Source: an uncultured Myxococcales bacterium (GTDB lineage Bacteria; Myxococcota_A; UBA9042). Taken from it: DNA of 64,000 bases. Both the position numbers and the translations under genes were made by a program. Under the pieces are notes generated by a model, which was not told where the DNA came from, did no database searches, and was given only the letters and a program-made list of their open reading frames with translations. The stretch spans positions 1 to 64,000 of the forward strand of contig CAIMLR010000008.1 in NCBI GenBank assembly GCA_903842345.1. Direction: 5' to 3'. Below are positions 25,947-35,866 of the stretch, one piece after another; positions within the stretch are counted from its first letter, which is position 1; every line of letters starts with the position of its first letter.

Positions 25947-28262
25947 ATGTTTGCCACACGTTTTTGCCAGCCTTCCCCGTTCTCCGCTCTCCTCCTCGCT
26001 GCCGTGTGTGCGCTCGTGGGCTGCGGTTCATCGGCCGGGGCAGGCGGTGGAACCGTCGTCCTTGCTGATGCCGAGTCGGACGTCGCGGTCGCCGATTCTG
26101 ACGACGCCGCCGGGACGGACGCTGCAACGGGCACGGATGCCGCGGCCGACGCGGCGACGGACCAACCCGATGCGCTGGCGGATGCCGCCGACGTCGCGGA
26201 CACCGCAGGGACCGACGCGCTTGGCGCCGATGCGACCGACGATGCCGCGGCCGACGCGCTCGGCGACGATGTGACTGTGGCCGTCGATGCGGAGGGCGAC
26301 GTCGGTTCAGACGCCGCGCCCCTGTGCCTGGATGCGACGTCGTGTGACGACGGTGACGCGTGCACGACCGACACCTGCGCGATCACGGGCTGTCTCCATG
26401 CGCCGATCGCCAATTGCACGCCCGGTCCCGTGCCGTGCGACGCCAAGACGCCGTGCAAGTCCGGTTTGTGCGACCTCGCGAGCAACACCTGCGTCGCCTG
26501 CCTCGCCTCGGCCGATTGCGCGGGCGCCGAGGCGTGCAGCAGCCACGTGTGCGTCGCGATCCTGACGTGCGCCACCGACGTCGCGTGCAAGGCCAGCAAG
26601 CAAGTGTGTGAAAAGACTGCGGGCATCTGCGTGGACTGCCTGACGGTCGACGACTGTGGCACCGGCCAAGCGTGCGTCGACCACGCGTGCGTCGCCGCGA
26701 CGCCGTGCAAGTCGTCCAAGGAATGCATTGCGGTCTGCGACATGGTCGGCGGCGTGTGCGTGGAGTGCCTCGTCGACACGGATTGCCTCGCCAGCCAGTT
26801 CTGCAGCGGCGATCACAAGTGCTTGTCCGACGTCTGCACCGGCCCCGCGTGCGGCCAGGGCGGCACGCTCTTTGCCTGCAACGCCAATGGCAGCGCCTTC
26901 GCGCCCGGCGCATCGTGCGAGGACGGCAACCTCTGCACGGCGGATTCCTGTCTGGCCAACAGCGGCTGCGTCCACTTGCCCGGCGGCGCGACCTGCACCG
27001 ACGGCTCCGTCTGCACCCAAGGCGACGCCTGCGCGGATGGCAAATGCGCCGCGGGCAGCGCGATCAGCTGCGACGATCAGAATCCGTGCACAGTCGACAG
27101 CTGCAACCCCGTCAGCGGCTGCCAGCACGCCGACGGCGCCGAGGGCACGCCGTGCTCCGACGGCAATGTGTGCACGTTCAGCGACGCGTGCCTGGTCGGA
27201 GTCTGCGTGGGCGCGGCCGGCAAATGCGACGACAGCAACGCCTGCACCGACGACAGCTGCAATCCCGCGATTGGCTGCGTCTTCCTCGCCAACGCCAAGC
27301 CCTGCGACGACAACAACCCGTGCACGGTCGAGGACATCTGCCTGAGCGGCGCCTGCAATGCCGGCAAGCCCGCGCTCTGCGACGACGCCAACAGCTGCAC
27401 GGACAACAGCTGCGTGCCCGCGACCGGCTGCGTGTTCCTGCCCAACGCGGTCACGTGCTCGGACGGCAACGCGTGCAGCGCGGTCGACACCTGCGGCAAC
27501 GGCAAGTGCATCAGCGGCGCGGGCTGCAACGACGGCGACCCGTGCACGGCAGACACGTGCGACCCCGCGGTCGGCTGCAGCTACACCAAGAACGCGTGCG
27601 ACGACGGCGACGCGTGCACGGTCGACAGCTGTGATCCCAAGACGGGCGCCTGCAGCAACACGGCCGCGGCGAACTGCTGCAGCGCCGGCAAAGTGCTCTA
27701 CGACCGCAATTTTGACGATGGCGCCACGACCAACTTCGTCGTCAGCAACTCCAGCGGCAGCGCGACAAAGGGCTGGCAGATCTGGACCAACGCCAAACAG
27801 GCGCACTCGCCCAAGAACGCGCTGTGGTACGGCGACGTGGCGCAGGGAAATTACGACATCGGCGGCGCGTTCGGTCCGTCCAACAGCGGCACGGCGTCCA
27901 TCGGGCCGATCGCCATCCCCGCGACGTTGCCGGCCGGCGCGACGCTGCAAGTGAGCGCGTGGGTGTTCCTCGAAGTCGAGACGTGCGTCGACTTTGACAA
28001 GTTCACAATCAGCGCGACAAATGGCGCCAAGACCTTGCAATTGTGGAGCAAGAGCCAGTTGCCCGCTGGCGCCCCACCGTCGGCCAACTGCTCCGCGCAC
28101 ATCACGCTGCCCACGGGCTGGCTGCAGCTCAAGCTGGACTTGCCGTTTGCCGCGGGTGATTTTGTCACGCTGAAGTTCGCTTTTGACACCGTCGATAATC
28201 AGTACAACACGACGAGCGGCGTGTTCATGGACGATTTGCAGATCCTGCAGCAGTGCAAGTAG
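25947..28262 (+). CDS. CDDGN-repeat Cys-rich lipoprotein with MAM-like C-terminal domain
   Basis: MFATRFCQPSPFSALLLAAVCALVGC lipobox, D/A-rich linker, repeats, ALWYGDVAQGNYDIGG domain. Confidence 0.87.
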   Translation: MFATRFCQPSPFSALLLAAVCALVGCGSSAGAGGGTVVLADAESDVAVADSDDAAGTDAATGTDAAADAATDQPDALADAADVADTAGTDALGADATDDAAADALGDDVTVAVDAEGDVGSDAAPLCLDATSCDDGDACTTDTCAITGCLHAPIANCTPGPVPCDAKTPCKSGLCDLASNTCVACLASADCAGAEACSSHVCVAILTCATDVACKASKQVCEKTAGICVDCLTVDDCGTGQACVDHACVAATPCKSSKECIAVCDMVGGVCVECLVDTDCLASQFCSGDHKCLSDVCTGPACGQGGTLFACNANGSAFAPGASCEDGNLCTADSCLANSGCVHLPGGATCTDGSVCTQGDACADGKCAAGSAISCDDQNPCTVDSCNPVSGCQHADGAEGTPCSDGNVCTFSDACLVGVCVGAAGKCDDSNACTDDSCNPAIGCVFLANAKPCDDNNPCTVEDICLSGACNAGKPALCDDANSCTDNSCVPATGCVFLPNAVTCSDGNACSAVDTCGNGKCISGAGCNDGDPCTADTCDPAVGCSYTKNACDDGDACTVDSCDPKTGACSNTAAANCCSAGKVLYDRNFDDGATTNFVVSNSSGSATKGWQIWTNAKQAHSPKNALWYGDVAQGNYDIGGAFGPSNSGTASIGPIAIPATLPAGATLQVSAWVFLEVETCVDFDKFTISATNGAKTLQLWSKSQLPAGAPPSANCSAHITLPTGWLQLKLDLPFAAGDFVTLKFAFDTVDNQYNTTSGVFMDDLQILQQCK

Positions 28263-28268
28263 CCGGGA

Positions 28269-29639
28269 TCACTCGCGCGCCATCAGCGCCGCCAGCGTTC
28301 CGAGGACAATCGCCACGAGCCAGACAAACGTCGTCGCTGTCAGCAGCGCTGGGCTCGCCGGCTGCACGCCGCGGTCCGGCCCCGGATACAGCGCCAGCGG
28401 CTGCGGCTTGACCTCCACGACTTCCGGCATTCGCCAATCAGCGGGCGGCAGCGGATGGGCGATCGGCGGCAGCTCCCGCGGCGGCGCAACAACGGGCTTC
28501 GCCGGCACCGGCTTGGGGTGCACAAGGCTCGGCGGCTCGCGGACCTGCGCCACGCTGGACGGCTGCATCGCCCGCAGCGGCGGCGTCAGGTGCGGGCGGG
28601 TCATCTCAATCTGCTCCGCCAGCTTCGCTTTCTGCGCCGCGGCCTGGACGCGATGCGAGGAATGCCACCGCTTGTCGTCCGGTCCATGCAGCGGCTCCGG
28701 CGGCCGATCGTCCGGGACCTGATTCTGTTCGCGCAGCCACGCCCCCAGCGCATCGCGATCCGCGCGCAACCCGCACGCTTCCATCGCCGCCAGGAGCGCC
28801 TCGCGCATCGCCCGCCCGGTCTGGTAGCGCGCGTTCACGTCCGTCGCCAGCGCCGTCGTGACCACCTGCCGCAACGGCGCGGGAATCCGCAGTTCCGCGT
28901 CGCTCGGCCACTTCCATCGGCCCGCGGCGACGGTCTCCAGCAAGTGCAGGGCGTCGTCATCGTCATACAGCGGCTGCGTGCACAGCGCTTCGTAGAGCAG
29001 GATGCCGGCGCTGAAGAGATCGCTGCGGTGGTCGACCCGCTCCCCGCGCGCCTGCTCCGGGCTCATGTAGTAGACCTTGCCTTTGATGGTCCCGGTCTGG
29101 GTGTAGCTTGTCCGCTCCTTGGCGCGGGCGATGCCAAAGTCGCCGAGCTTGACCTCGCCCAGCCAGGACAACAGCACGTTCTGCGGGCTGACGTCCCGGT
29201 GCACAATGCCGAGCGGCTGGCCGTTTTCGTCGCGGCGACTGTGGGCGTGATCGAGCCCGGCGCAGACTTCAGCGACGATGAAGCCGGCAAAAGCTTGCGG
29301 CAACGCCAGGCCCCGGCTGTAGATCCGCTGCAGCATCTGGAACAAGTCCGTGCCTTCCACGAGCTCAAACGCGATGTAGCAACTGCCCTCCACCTCGCCC
29401 GTATCGAGGATTTGCACGATGTTGGGATGCGAGAGCCGGCTGACGATGCGCGCCTCGTCGGCGATCATCTTGGTGAACCATTCGTCCTGGCTGTATTCCG
29501 GGAGGATGCGCTTGATGGCGACCGCACGCGAAAAGCCGCCTGGGCCTTCAACCGTGGCGCGAAAGACCTCCGCCATGCCGCCGCGACCGAGCCGTTGCTG
29601 CAGAAAGTATCGGCCATACTGGCTGGGAAGTTCGCTCAT
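28269..29639 (-). CDS. Hanks-type serine/threonine protein kinase with C-terminal transmembrane segment
   Basis: LGRGGMAEVFRA, VAIKRI, IVHRDVSPQNVLLS, KLGDFGIAR, YMSPEQARGERVDHRSDLFSAGILLYE; C-terminal hydrophobic TTFVWLVAIVLGTLAALMA. Confidence 0.93.
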   Translation of the reverse strand: MSELPSQYGRYFLQQRLGRGGMAEVFRATVEGPGGFSRAVAIKRILPEYSQDEWFTKMIADEARIVSRLSHPNIVQILDTGEVEGSCYIAFELVEGTDLFQMLQRIYSRGLALPQAFAGFIVAEVCAGLDHAHSRRDENGQPLGIVHRDVSPQNVLLSWLGEVKLGDFGIARAKERTSYTQTGTIKGKVYYMSPEQARGERVDHRSDLFSAGILLYEALCTQPLYDDDDALHLLETVAAGRWKWPSDAELRIPAPLRQVVTTALATDVNARYQTGRAMREALLAAMEACGLRADRDALGAWLREQNQVPDDRPPEPLHGPDDKRWHSSHRVQAAAQKAKLAEQIEMTRPHLTPPLRAMQPSSVAQVREPPSLVHPKPVPAKPVVAPPRELPPIAHPLPPADWRMPEVVEVKPQPLALYPGPDRGVQPASPALLTATTFVWLVAIVLGTLAALMARE

Positions 29640-29707
29640 CGCCACTCAGCATAGCCCGAAGGCGCCCGCCGGGAAACACGAGCGCGACGGTTCTGTGACG
29701 CGTCTGC

Positions 29708-29736
29708 TTGCGATACCGACTGTGCCAACCTAGCAT
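29708..29736 (+). promoter_or_regulatory. Possible sigma70-like promoter TTGCGA-N17-TAGCAT
   Basis: 17-bp spacing, located upstream of the divergent HAD-ECH gene. Confidence 0.35.
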
Positions 29737-29772
29737 GCGCATCGGTTTGCCCGCCCACCTTGAGGATCCACA

Positions 29773-31833
29773 ATGCCTGTTACGTTTGCCAACCGCACGA
29801 TTTCCCACGTCGCCGTCATCGGTTCTGGCCAGATTGGCCCCGATATCGCGCTGCATTTTGCCAAGGTGCTGGACGCCACGCGCGTGACCGTCGTCGACGT
29901 CAGCGAAGCGGCGCTCGCAGCGGGCAAGGCGCGCACGTGGAAGAAGATCGACAAGGGCGCGGAAACGGGCGCTTTCAAGCCCGCGCAAGTCGAGGCGATG
30001 AAGGCTGCGCTGACGTTCACAAGCGATTACGGCGCGATTGCCGGCGCGGATTTGGTCGTCGAAGCGGCGACGGAAGATGAAGGCCTGAAGGGCCGGATCT
30101 TCGCGCAGATCGAGAAGCTCGTCGCGCCCAACGCGATCCTGCTGTCCAACAGCTCGCACCTGGAGCCGGAGCGGATCTTCGCGACGCTGCACGACAAGAG
30201 CCGCGCGGCCGTGGCCCACTATTTCTTTCCGGCGGAGCGCAACCTGGTCGTGGAAATCGTCACCGGCGATGACACTGCGCCTGAGATCACCGCGTGGCTG
30301 ATGCTGTTCTACGAGGTGATTGGCAAGCTGCCGATCCCCGTGAAATCGCGCTATGGCTACGCTGCGGACCCGATTTTTGAAGGCATCTTTCAAGCCGCCT
30401 GCCTGTGCGTGGAAGAGGGCCTGGGCACCGTCAAGGAAGTCGACTGGGCGGCGCGCGAGGCGTTGGGCATGACGGTCGGGCCGTTCACGGCGATGAACCT
30501 GACGGGCGGCAATCCGATCACGCAGCATGGCCTGGACACGATGCACGAGCGCTTCGCCACCCGCGAATGGTCGTCGCCGTGGTACAAATCCCCCAAGCTG
30601 CTCAATGACTTGCTGGCCGACCAGGGCGCGGCAGGCAAGTGGCACACGGCGGGTCGCGGTGAGGTCGTGTCGCTGGAACCCGGCCAGAATCGCAAGATCA
30701 TTGACGCCCTGCGCGGCGCGTATCTGTGCCTGACGTATGGCATTCTCGACACGGGGATCATCAAGCTGGGCGACTACGAGCTGTGCATTGAGACCGCGCT
30801 GGACCTGAAGGGACCGTGCCGTCTGGCCAATGAACTGGGCGTGGACAATGCGCTGAAGCTCGTGGAGCAGTACTGCGCGGGCCACGAGACGATGTCGGTG
30901 CCGCGCTCGCTGCGTTTGCAGGTCATCAACGCGCGGCCGTTTGAGCCGTCGCCGATGGTGCTGGAGGATCGCCAGACGCCCGATGGCATCGTGCGGCTCA
31001 TTCGCATCCGCCGGCCCAAGGTGCTGAATGCGCTGAATCACCTGACCTACGAGAAGATCGCGGAAGCGGTGGCGGGCGTGCTGAGCGATCCGCGCGTGCT
31101 GGGTGCGGTCATCTCCGGCTACGGCACCAAAGCGTTCATCTCCGGCGCGGACATCCATGCGCTGCGCAAGATCGAGACGCCCGATGACGGCTACGCGATC
31201 GCCAAACTGGCGCAGGACGTCGAGCGCGTGATTGCGCTCAGCCCCAAGCCGATTGTTGCGGCGATCAACGGCCTCGCGTTTGGCGGTGGTCTGGAACTGG
31301 CGATGGCCTGCCATCAGCGCGTCGCCGTCGCCAAGCAGAAAGTCCTGTGCGGGCTGCCGGAAGTAAACCTCGGCATCATCCCGGCGGCGGGCGGCACGCA
31401 GCGGTTGCCCCGGCTGATCGGTCTGGATCGCGCCCAGGTGCTGCTGCGGACGGGGGGCACGCTCAGTTCAGAGGAAGCGCTGTCGAGCGGTCTGGTGGCG
31501 GAATTGGCGGGTCCGGCGGAGCTCCTGTCCGTGGCGGTGAATCGCGTGGCGGCGCTGGCGGCGGGCGAGATTGCCTGGACGCAGATTGACAGCGCCTCCA
31601 TCACGGACGAGCAGGAGCCCCTGCCGCCGGTCGATATCGGTCACCGTTCCAAGGCGGTCGACGCGCTGCTCTGCGAAGCCATCAGCTGGGGCGCGGCGCA
31701 CTCGCTGGACGAAGGCCTCGCGCACGAGTTGGACGTGTTCCGGCGTATTTGCACGCTGCAGGACATGCGCATCGGCGTCGAGCACTTTGTCCAGAACGGC
31801 CCCAAGACGCCGGCGCCGTTTGTCCACGCGTAG
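29773..31833 (+). CDS. 3-hydroxyacyl-CoA dehydrogenase (N-terminal) / enoyl-CoA hydratase (C-terminal) fusion
   Basis: VAVIGSGQIGPDIALHFAK NAD-binding; C-terminal SGADIHALR, PIVAAINGLAFGGGLELAMACHQRVA, LPEVNLGIIPAAGGTQRLPRLIG. Confidence 0.93.
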   Translation: MPVTFANRTISHVAVIGSGQIGPDIALHFAKVLDATRVTVVDVSEAALAAGKARTWKKIDKGAETGAFKPAQVEAMKAALTFTSDYGAIAGADLVVEAATEDEGLKGRIFAQIEKLVAPNAILLSNSSHLEPERIFATLHDKSRAAVAHYFFPAERNLVVEIVTGDDTAPEITAWLMLFYEVIGKLPIPVKSRYGYAADPIFEGIFQAACLCVEEGLGTVKEVDWAAREALGMTVGPFTAMNLTGGNPITQHGLDTMHERFATREWSSPWYKSPKLLNDLLADQGAAGKWHTAGRGEVVSLEPGQNRKIIDALRGAYLCLTYGILDTGIIKLGDYELCIETALDLKGPCRLANELGVDNALKLVEQYCAGHETMSVPRSLRLQVINARPFEPSPMVLEDRQTPDGIVRLIRIRRPKVLNALNHLTYEKIAEAVAGVLSDPRVLGAVISGYGTKAFISGADIHALRKIETPDDGYAIAKLAQDVERVIALSPKPIVAAINGLAFGGGLELAMACHQRVAVAKQKVLCGLPEVNLGIIPAAGGTQRLPRLIGLDRAQVLLRTGGTLSSEEALSSGLVAELAGPAELLSVAVNRVAALAAGEIAWTQIDSASITDEQEPLPPVDIGHRSKAVDALLCEAISWGAAHSLDEGLAHELDVFRRICTLQDMRIGVEHFVQNGPKTPAPFVHA

Positions 31834-31905
31834 CCCGGGCTTGTCCGGCTGCGTCAGCGCCGATTCGCCCCAACGCAACGGCTCAAGCCGCCGCATGCGC
31901 CGCAC

Positions 31906-32412
31906 TCACGCGTACGCGATTCCCGCGACAACGTAGAGCCGCTCGCCGCCCGGCGTTCGCACCTTGATCTCGTCGTCCAGGCCCTTGCCCAACAGCGCCT
32001 GGCCGATGGGCGACCGGTGGCTGATTCGGCCTGTGCCCGCGTCGGTTTCGTCCTCGCCGACGATCATCCACGTCTTCCGCTCGCCCGCCTCATCCTCGAC
32101 TTGCACCGTGGCGCCAAAGAACACGCGGTCCCGGCGCGTCTGCTGGCGCGGGTCGACGATCTGCGCGGCGTCCAAGCGCTGCTCCAGAAACCGCACGCGC
32201 CGGTCGATTTCGCGCAGCCGCTTCTTGCCGTAAATGTACTCCGCGTTCTCGGATCGGTCGCCTTGCGCGGCCGCCTCCGCGACTTCCTGCACCACGCGCG
32301 GCCGCTCCCTTTTGACCAAATGACTGTGTTCCTGCCACAGCCGCTGATGGCCTTCCGGCGTGATGTAGTTGGGAATCTGCGGCTTGGGGGGTTCCATGGC
32401 AACCTTGTTCAC
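31906..32412 (-). CDS. greB: GreB-type transcription elongation factor
   Basis: ENAEYIYGKKRLREIDRRVRFLEQRLD, RISHRSPIGQALLGKGLDDEI. Confidence 0.92.
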   Translation of the reverse strand: MNKVAMEPPKPQIPNYITPEGHQRLWQEHSHLVKRERPRVVQEVAEAAAQGDRSENAEYIYGKKRLREIDRRVRFLEQRLDAAQIVDPRQQTRRDRVFFGATVQVEDEAGERKTWMIVGEDETDAGTGRISHRSPIGQALLGKGLDDEIKVRTPGGERLYVVAGIAYA

Positions 32413-32589
32413 ACAATGTCACGAAGCTGTCATGCGCGCTAACATCATGACATGAAACGGCTAAGTTGGTTGCTGGCGCGGATGCCCGGCGGCGTTTTGC
32501 CGGCACCCCTTGACGAGGTGCGCCAACGGGCCAACCCTGCGATGGTACGGGATAGTTGCGAGCGCAGCCAGCCCACGTTGGGGAATGCG

Positions 32590-35500
32590 ATGCGAAGGCC
32601 GGGTGCCCAAAGATCGACGCCGTTTCGGTGGCGCGCGGAATTGCAGCTTCTGCCTGCGGCGCCGCCGTTTGCGTGGATGCTGGCCGGCGCGCTGCTTGTC
32701 GTGCTTGCGCAGGCGTGCGGGGAATCTCCGCCGGTCGACGCCACGGAGCCCGATGCCGCGCTTGCCGCGGATGCCGATGTGGCCCTCGCTGGCAGTGACG
32801 CGGATCCCGCTCCGGATGCCGCGACCGATGGATTTGCGCCCGACGTGGCCGACGCGCCGGACGCGGATGCGGCCGACCCGGTTGACGCGGCCTCCGACGC
32901 CGTTGCGGATGCCTCCGACGCAGCGACCGACGCGCAATCCCCGGACGTTGCGGATGCGGCCGTGGACGTTTCGCCCGCCGACGCGCTCGCTGACGATGCG
33001 ACGGCCGATGCGGCCTTTGCGGATGCTGGCGATGCAGCGACCGATGCGGATGACGCGGTGCCGCAGTGCACGCTGAACAGCGATTGCGCAGCCGTCGCGC
33101 TTGTTGCGCCGTGTCAGGCTGCTGTGTGCAGCGCGGGCGCGTGCAAGCTCGTGGCGGTGGGCGACGGCACGCCTTGCGAAGACGGCGATGCTTGCACGCA
33201 TTCGGACGTCTGTTTGAACGGTCAATGCACCGACGGCGTCGCGCTGGACTGCGATGACGGCCAGCCGTGCACGGTGGACACGTGCGCGCAGGGCGGCTGC
33301 GTCCACGCGCCCGCCAGCGGCCCCTGCGAGGACGGCAACGTCTGTACGCTCGGCGACAGTTGCAAAGGCGGCGCGTGTGTCAGCGGCCAAACGATGGACT
33401 GCGAGGACGGCAACGTCTGCACCGACAATACTTGCAACCCCACAACCGGCTGTGTGCAGTTGCCCAACGTCGCCACGTGCACGCTCCTGGACTTGTGCCA
33501 GAGCGGCGCGACCTGCGGCGGCGGAACCTGTCACGCCGGCCCCAGCGTGGTGTGCGCGGACGGCGATCCGTGCACCAATGACCTGTGCGACCCGCAAACC
33601 GGCCTCTGCGAGTTCCTCGACACCACCAATCCCTGCGATGACGGCAATGCCTGCACGTTGGGCGACTTGTGCCAGGGCGGCCAATGCCAGCCGGGCGCTG
33701 ACAAGCCATGCGACGATGGTTCCCCGTGTACGGCTGACGCGTGCGACCCCGCGTCCGGCGCGTGCCTGCACACCGCGAGCACCGGCAGTTGCAGCGACGG
33801 CGACGCCTGCACAATCGGCGACACGTGCGCGGGCGGCGTCTGTTTGCCCGGCGTCGCGACGACCTGCGCCGACGCCAACCCGTGCACCGACGACACGTGC
33901 GACGCGAAAATCGGCTGCAGCCACGCCAACAACACGCTCGCGTGCAGCGTTGGCGATGCCTGCGAACTCGCGCAGTGTCAGGCTGGGCAATGCGTCACAA
34001 CCGGCGTCAAGGGCTGCGACGATGGCAATCCGTGCACCGTCGGCACCTGCATCGCGCCCGTGGGCTGCGTCTTTGTCCCCGTCGTGGACGGCAAGACCTG
34101 CAGCGCAGCCAACGGGTGCGCGGGCGCGGCCACCTGCGTCGCGGGCAAGTGCGGCACCGGCGCCAAGGTGGACTGCACCGACGGCAACACCTGCACTGAC
34201 GACTACTGCGACCCCAAGTGGGTCAAAGGCTGCTACTGGTTGCCCAACGTCGCCGCGTGTGAAGACGGCGATTTGTGCACCGGACAGGACGTCTGCAACA
34301 ACGGCAAATGCCTGCCCGGGACGCTGACCGGCGGCATGACCAACTGCGACGACGCGAACGTGTGCACCGACGACAGCTGCGCGGCCACCACCGGCTGCGT
34401 TCACGTGGCCAACAGCGCGGCGTGCGACGACGGCAACGCCTGCACGATCTTTGAAAAGTGCACGTCGGGCGTCTGCCAGGGCGGGGCACTCGCGACGTGC
34501 GAGGACGGCAACTCCTGCACCATCGACGTTTGCGCGCCCGGCGCCGGCACCTGCAGTTGGTACGCCAAGCAGGGCAACTGCGACGACGGCAACCCCTGCA
34601 CGTTTGCGGAGCAGTGCGTGGGCGCGTTTTGCGTCGGCACCGCCGTCAACTGCGACGACGCCAATCCGTGCAGCGCGGACGCGTGCGACGTGACGACCGG
34701 CGTTTGCGGCCACACGGTCATCAGCGTCGCGACGCCATGCAACGACGGCGACGCGTGCACCAACAACGACGCGTGCGCTGGCATGACGTGCAGCGGAGTG
34801 TCCATCGCCGCGAGTTTGTGCAGCGACGGGAATGTCTGCACGTCAGACGTCTGCAATCCCGCCGACGGCACCTGCAGTTGGACGGCAGCCGCCAGCCCAT
34901 GTGACGACGGCAATCCGTGCACCGTGGGCGACGCGTGCGCCGCGAGCGCGTGCGTCTCGGGCAGCGGCGCGCTCTGCAATGACAACAACGCGTGCACGCT
35001 GGATCAGTGCAATCCGGCCGGCGGCGCGTGCACGTATGGCGCGCAGCCCAACGGCACCGCGTGCGACGACGGCATCGCGTGTACCGCCAGCAGCGCGTGC
35101 CAGAGCGGCTTCTGCGCCCCGGCCGTCGCCAACTGCCCGGTCTTCAAGGACGCGTTCACGTGCGGCGGACCTCTCACCGGCTGGAGCCTGCCACAGCCGA
35201 CCGACACGAAAGTGATTTGGGCGATCGACCAAACGCCCGCGCTCAGCAACAGCAGCGCCTACGGCTGCATGCTCAACTACAACGACGGCTTGAATTACTG
35301 CGGCAGCGTCGGTTTCTACTGCATGGTCCAGCCAACGCTCGTCGCGACTTCGCCGATCATCGACGCAACCGGTAGCCGCGGCATGCCGCGCCTCGCGTTT
35401 GACACGTGGTACCAGCTCGACGGGCCGCTGCCGGGCGGCACGGGCTTTGGCGACGGCAAGACCGACGTGCCGCTCGTGGTGCTGCGCGACGTGGCGAGCA

Positions 35501-35799
35501 ATCAGATCCTCGACCAGTTCCTGCTGTCCAAGTCGACGACCGCGTGCAATGGCCAATGCCAGAGCGTTTGGCGGTTCATCTCGCTCGACGAGCCCAAGGT
35601 CGCCGGCCACGCGTTTCGCATGGAACTGTCCCTGGCCTCGCCGTCCAACTGGGGCAACCAGGGCAAGGGCTGGTTCATCGACAACATCGCCGTCACGCGC
35701 GAGTTCGTCCCTGAGACGTGCAGCAACGGCGTGGACGACGACGGCAACGGCCGGGTGGACTGCGCCGATCCGGTTTGCGCTGGTCAACCGGGCTGCTGA
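32590..35799 (+). CDS. CDDGN-repeat Cys-rich lipoprotein with MAM-like C-terminal domain
   Basis: MLAGALLVVLAQAC signal, D/A-rich linker, many CDDGNxCTxDxC units, terminal NGVDDDGNGRVDCADPVC motif; start 32590 preferred over 32452. Confidence 0.87.
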   Translation: MRRPGAQRSTPFRWRAELQLLPAAPPFAWMLAGALLVVLAQACGESPPVDATEPDAALAADADVALAGSDADPAPDAATDGFAPDVADAPDADAADPVDAASDAVADASDAATDAQSPDVADAAVDVSPADALADDATADAAFADAGDAATDADDAVPQCTLNSDCAAVALVAPCQAAVCSAGACKLVAVGDGTPCEDGDACTHSDVCLNGQCTDGVALDCDDGQPCTVDTCAQGGCVHAPASGPCEDGNVCTLGDSCKGGACVSGQTMDCEDGNVCTDNTCNPTTGCVQLPNVATCTLLDLCQSGATCGGGTCHAGPSVVCADGDPCTNDLCDPQTGLCEFLDTTNPCDDGNACTLGDLCQGGQCQPGADKPCDDGSPCTADACDPASGACLHTASTGSCSDGDACTIGDTCAGGVCLPGVATTCADANPCTDDTCDAKIGCSHANNTLACSVGDACELAQCQAGQCVTTGVKGCDDGNPCTVGTCIAPVGCVFVPVVDGKTCSAANGCAGAATCVAGKCGTGAKVDCTDGNTCTDDYCDPKWVKGCYWLPNVAACEDGDLCTGQDVCNNGKCLPGTLTGGMTNCDDANVCTDDSCAATTGCVHVANSAACDDGNACTIFEKCTSGVCQGGALATCEDGNSCTIDVCAPGAGTCSWYAKQGNCDDGNPCTFAEQCVGAFCVGTAVNCDDANPCSADACDVTTGVCGHTVISVATPCNDGDACTNNDACAGMTCSGVSIAASLCSDGNVCTSDVCNPADGTCSWTAAASPCDDGNPCTVGDACAASACVSGSGALCNDNNACTLDQCNPAGGACTYGAQPNGTACDDGIACTASSACQSGFCAPAVANCPVFKDAFTCGGPLTGWSLPQPTDTKVIWAIDQTPALSNSSAYGCMLNYNDGLNYCGSVGFYCMVQPTLVATSPIIDATGSRGMPRLAFDTWYQLDGPLPGGTGFGDGKTDVPLVVLRDVASNQILDQFLLSKSTTACNGQCQSVWRFISLDEPKVAGHAFRMELSLASPSNWGNQGKGWFIDNIAVTREFVPETCSNGVDDDGNGRVDCADPVCAGQPGC

Positions 35800-35866
35800 A
35801 CGGTACGCTTTGCGGGAGTCGGCTGCGGGGCTGGCTGTTGCGAATCACGACAGACACGAGGATGGC

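Noticed and set aside
24404-26779. 791-aa minus ORF
   Set aside because: Antisense to mobA-fdhD and the next lipoprotein gene; no recognisable motifs.
26307-28100. 597-aa minus ORF
   Set aside because: Antisense shadow of the 25947 Cys-rich gene.
32461-34713. 750-aa minus ORF
   Set aside because: Antisense shadow of the 32590 Cys-rich gene.
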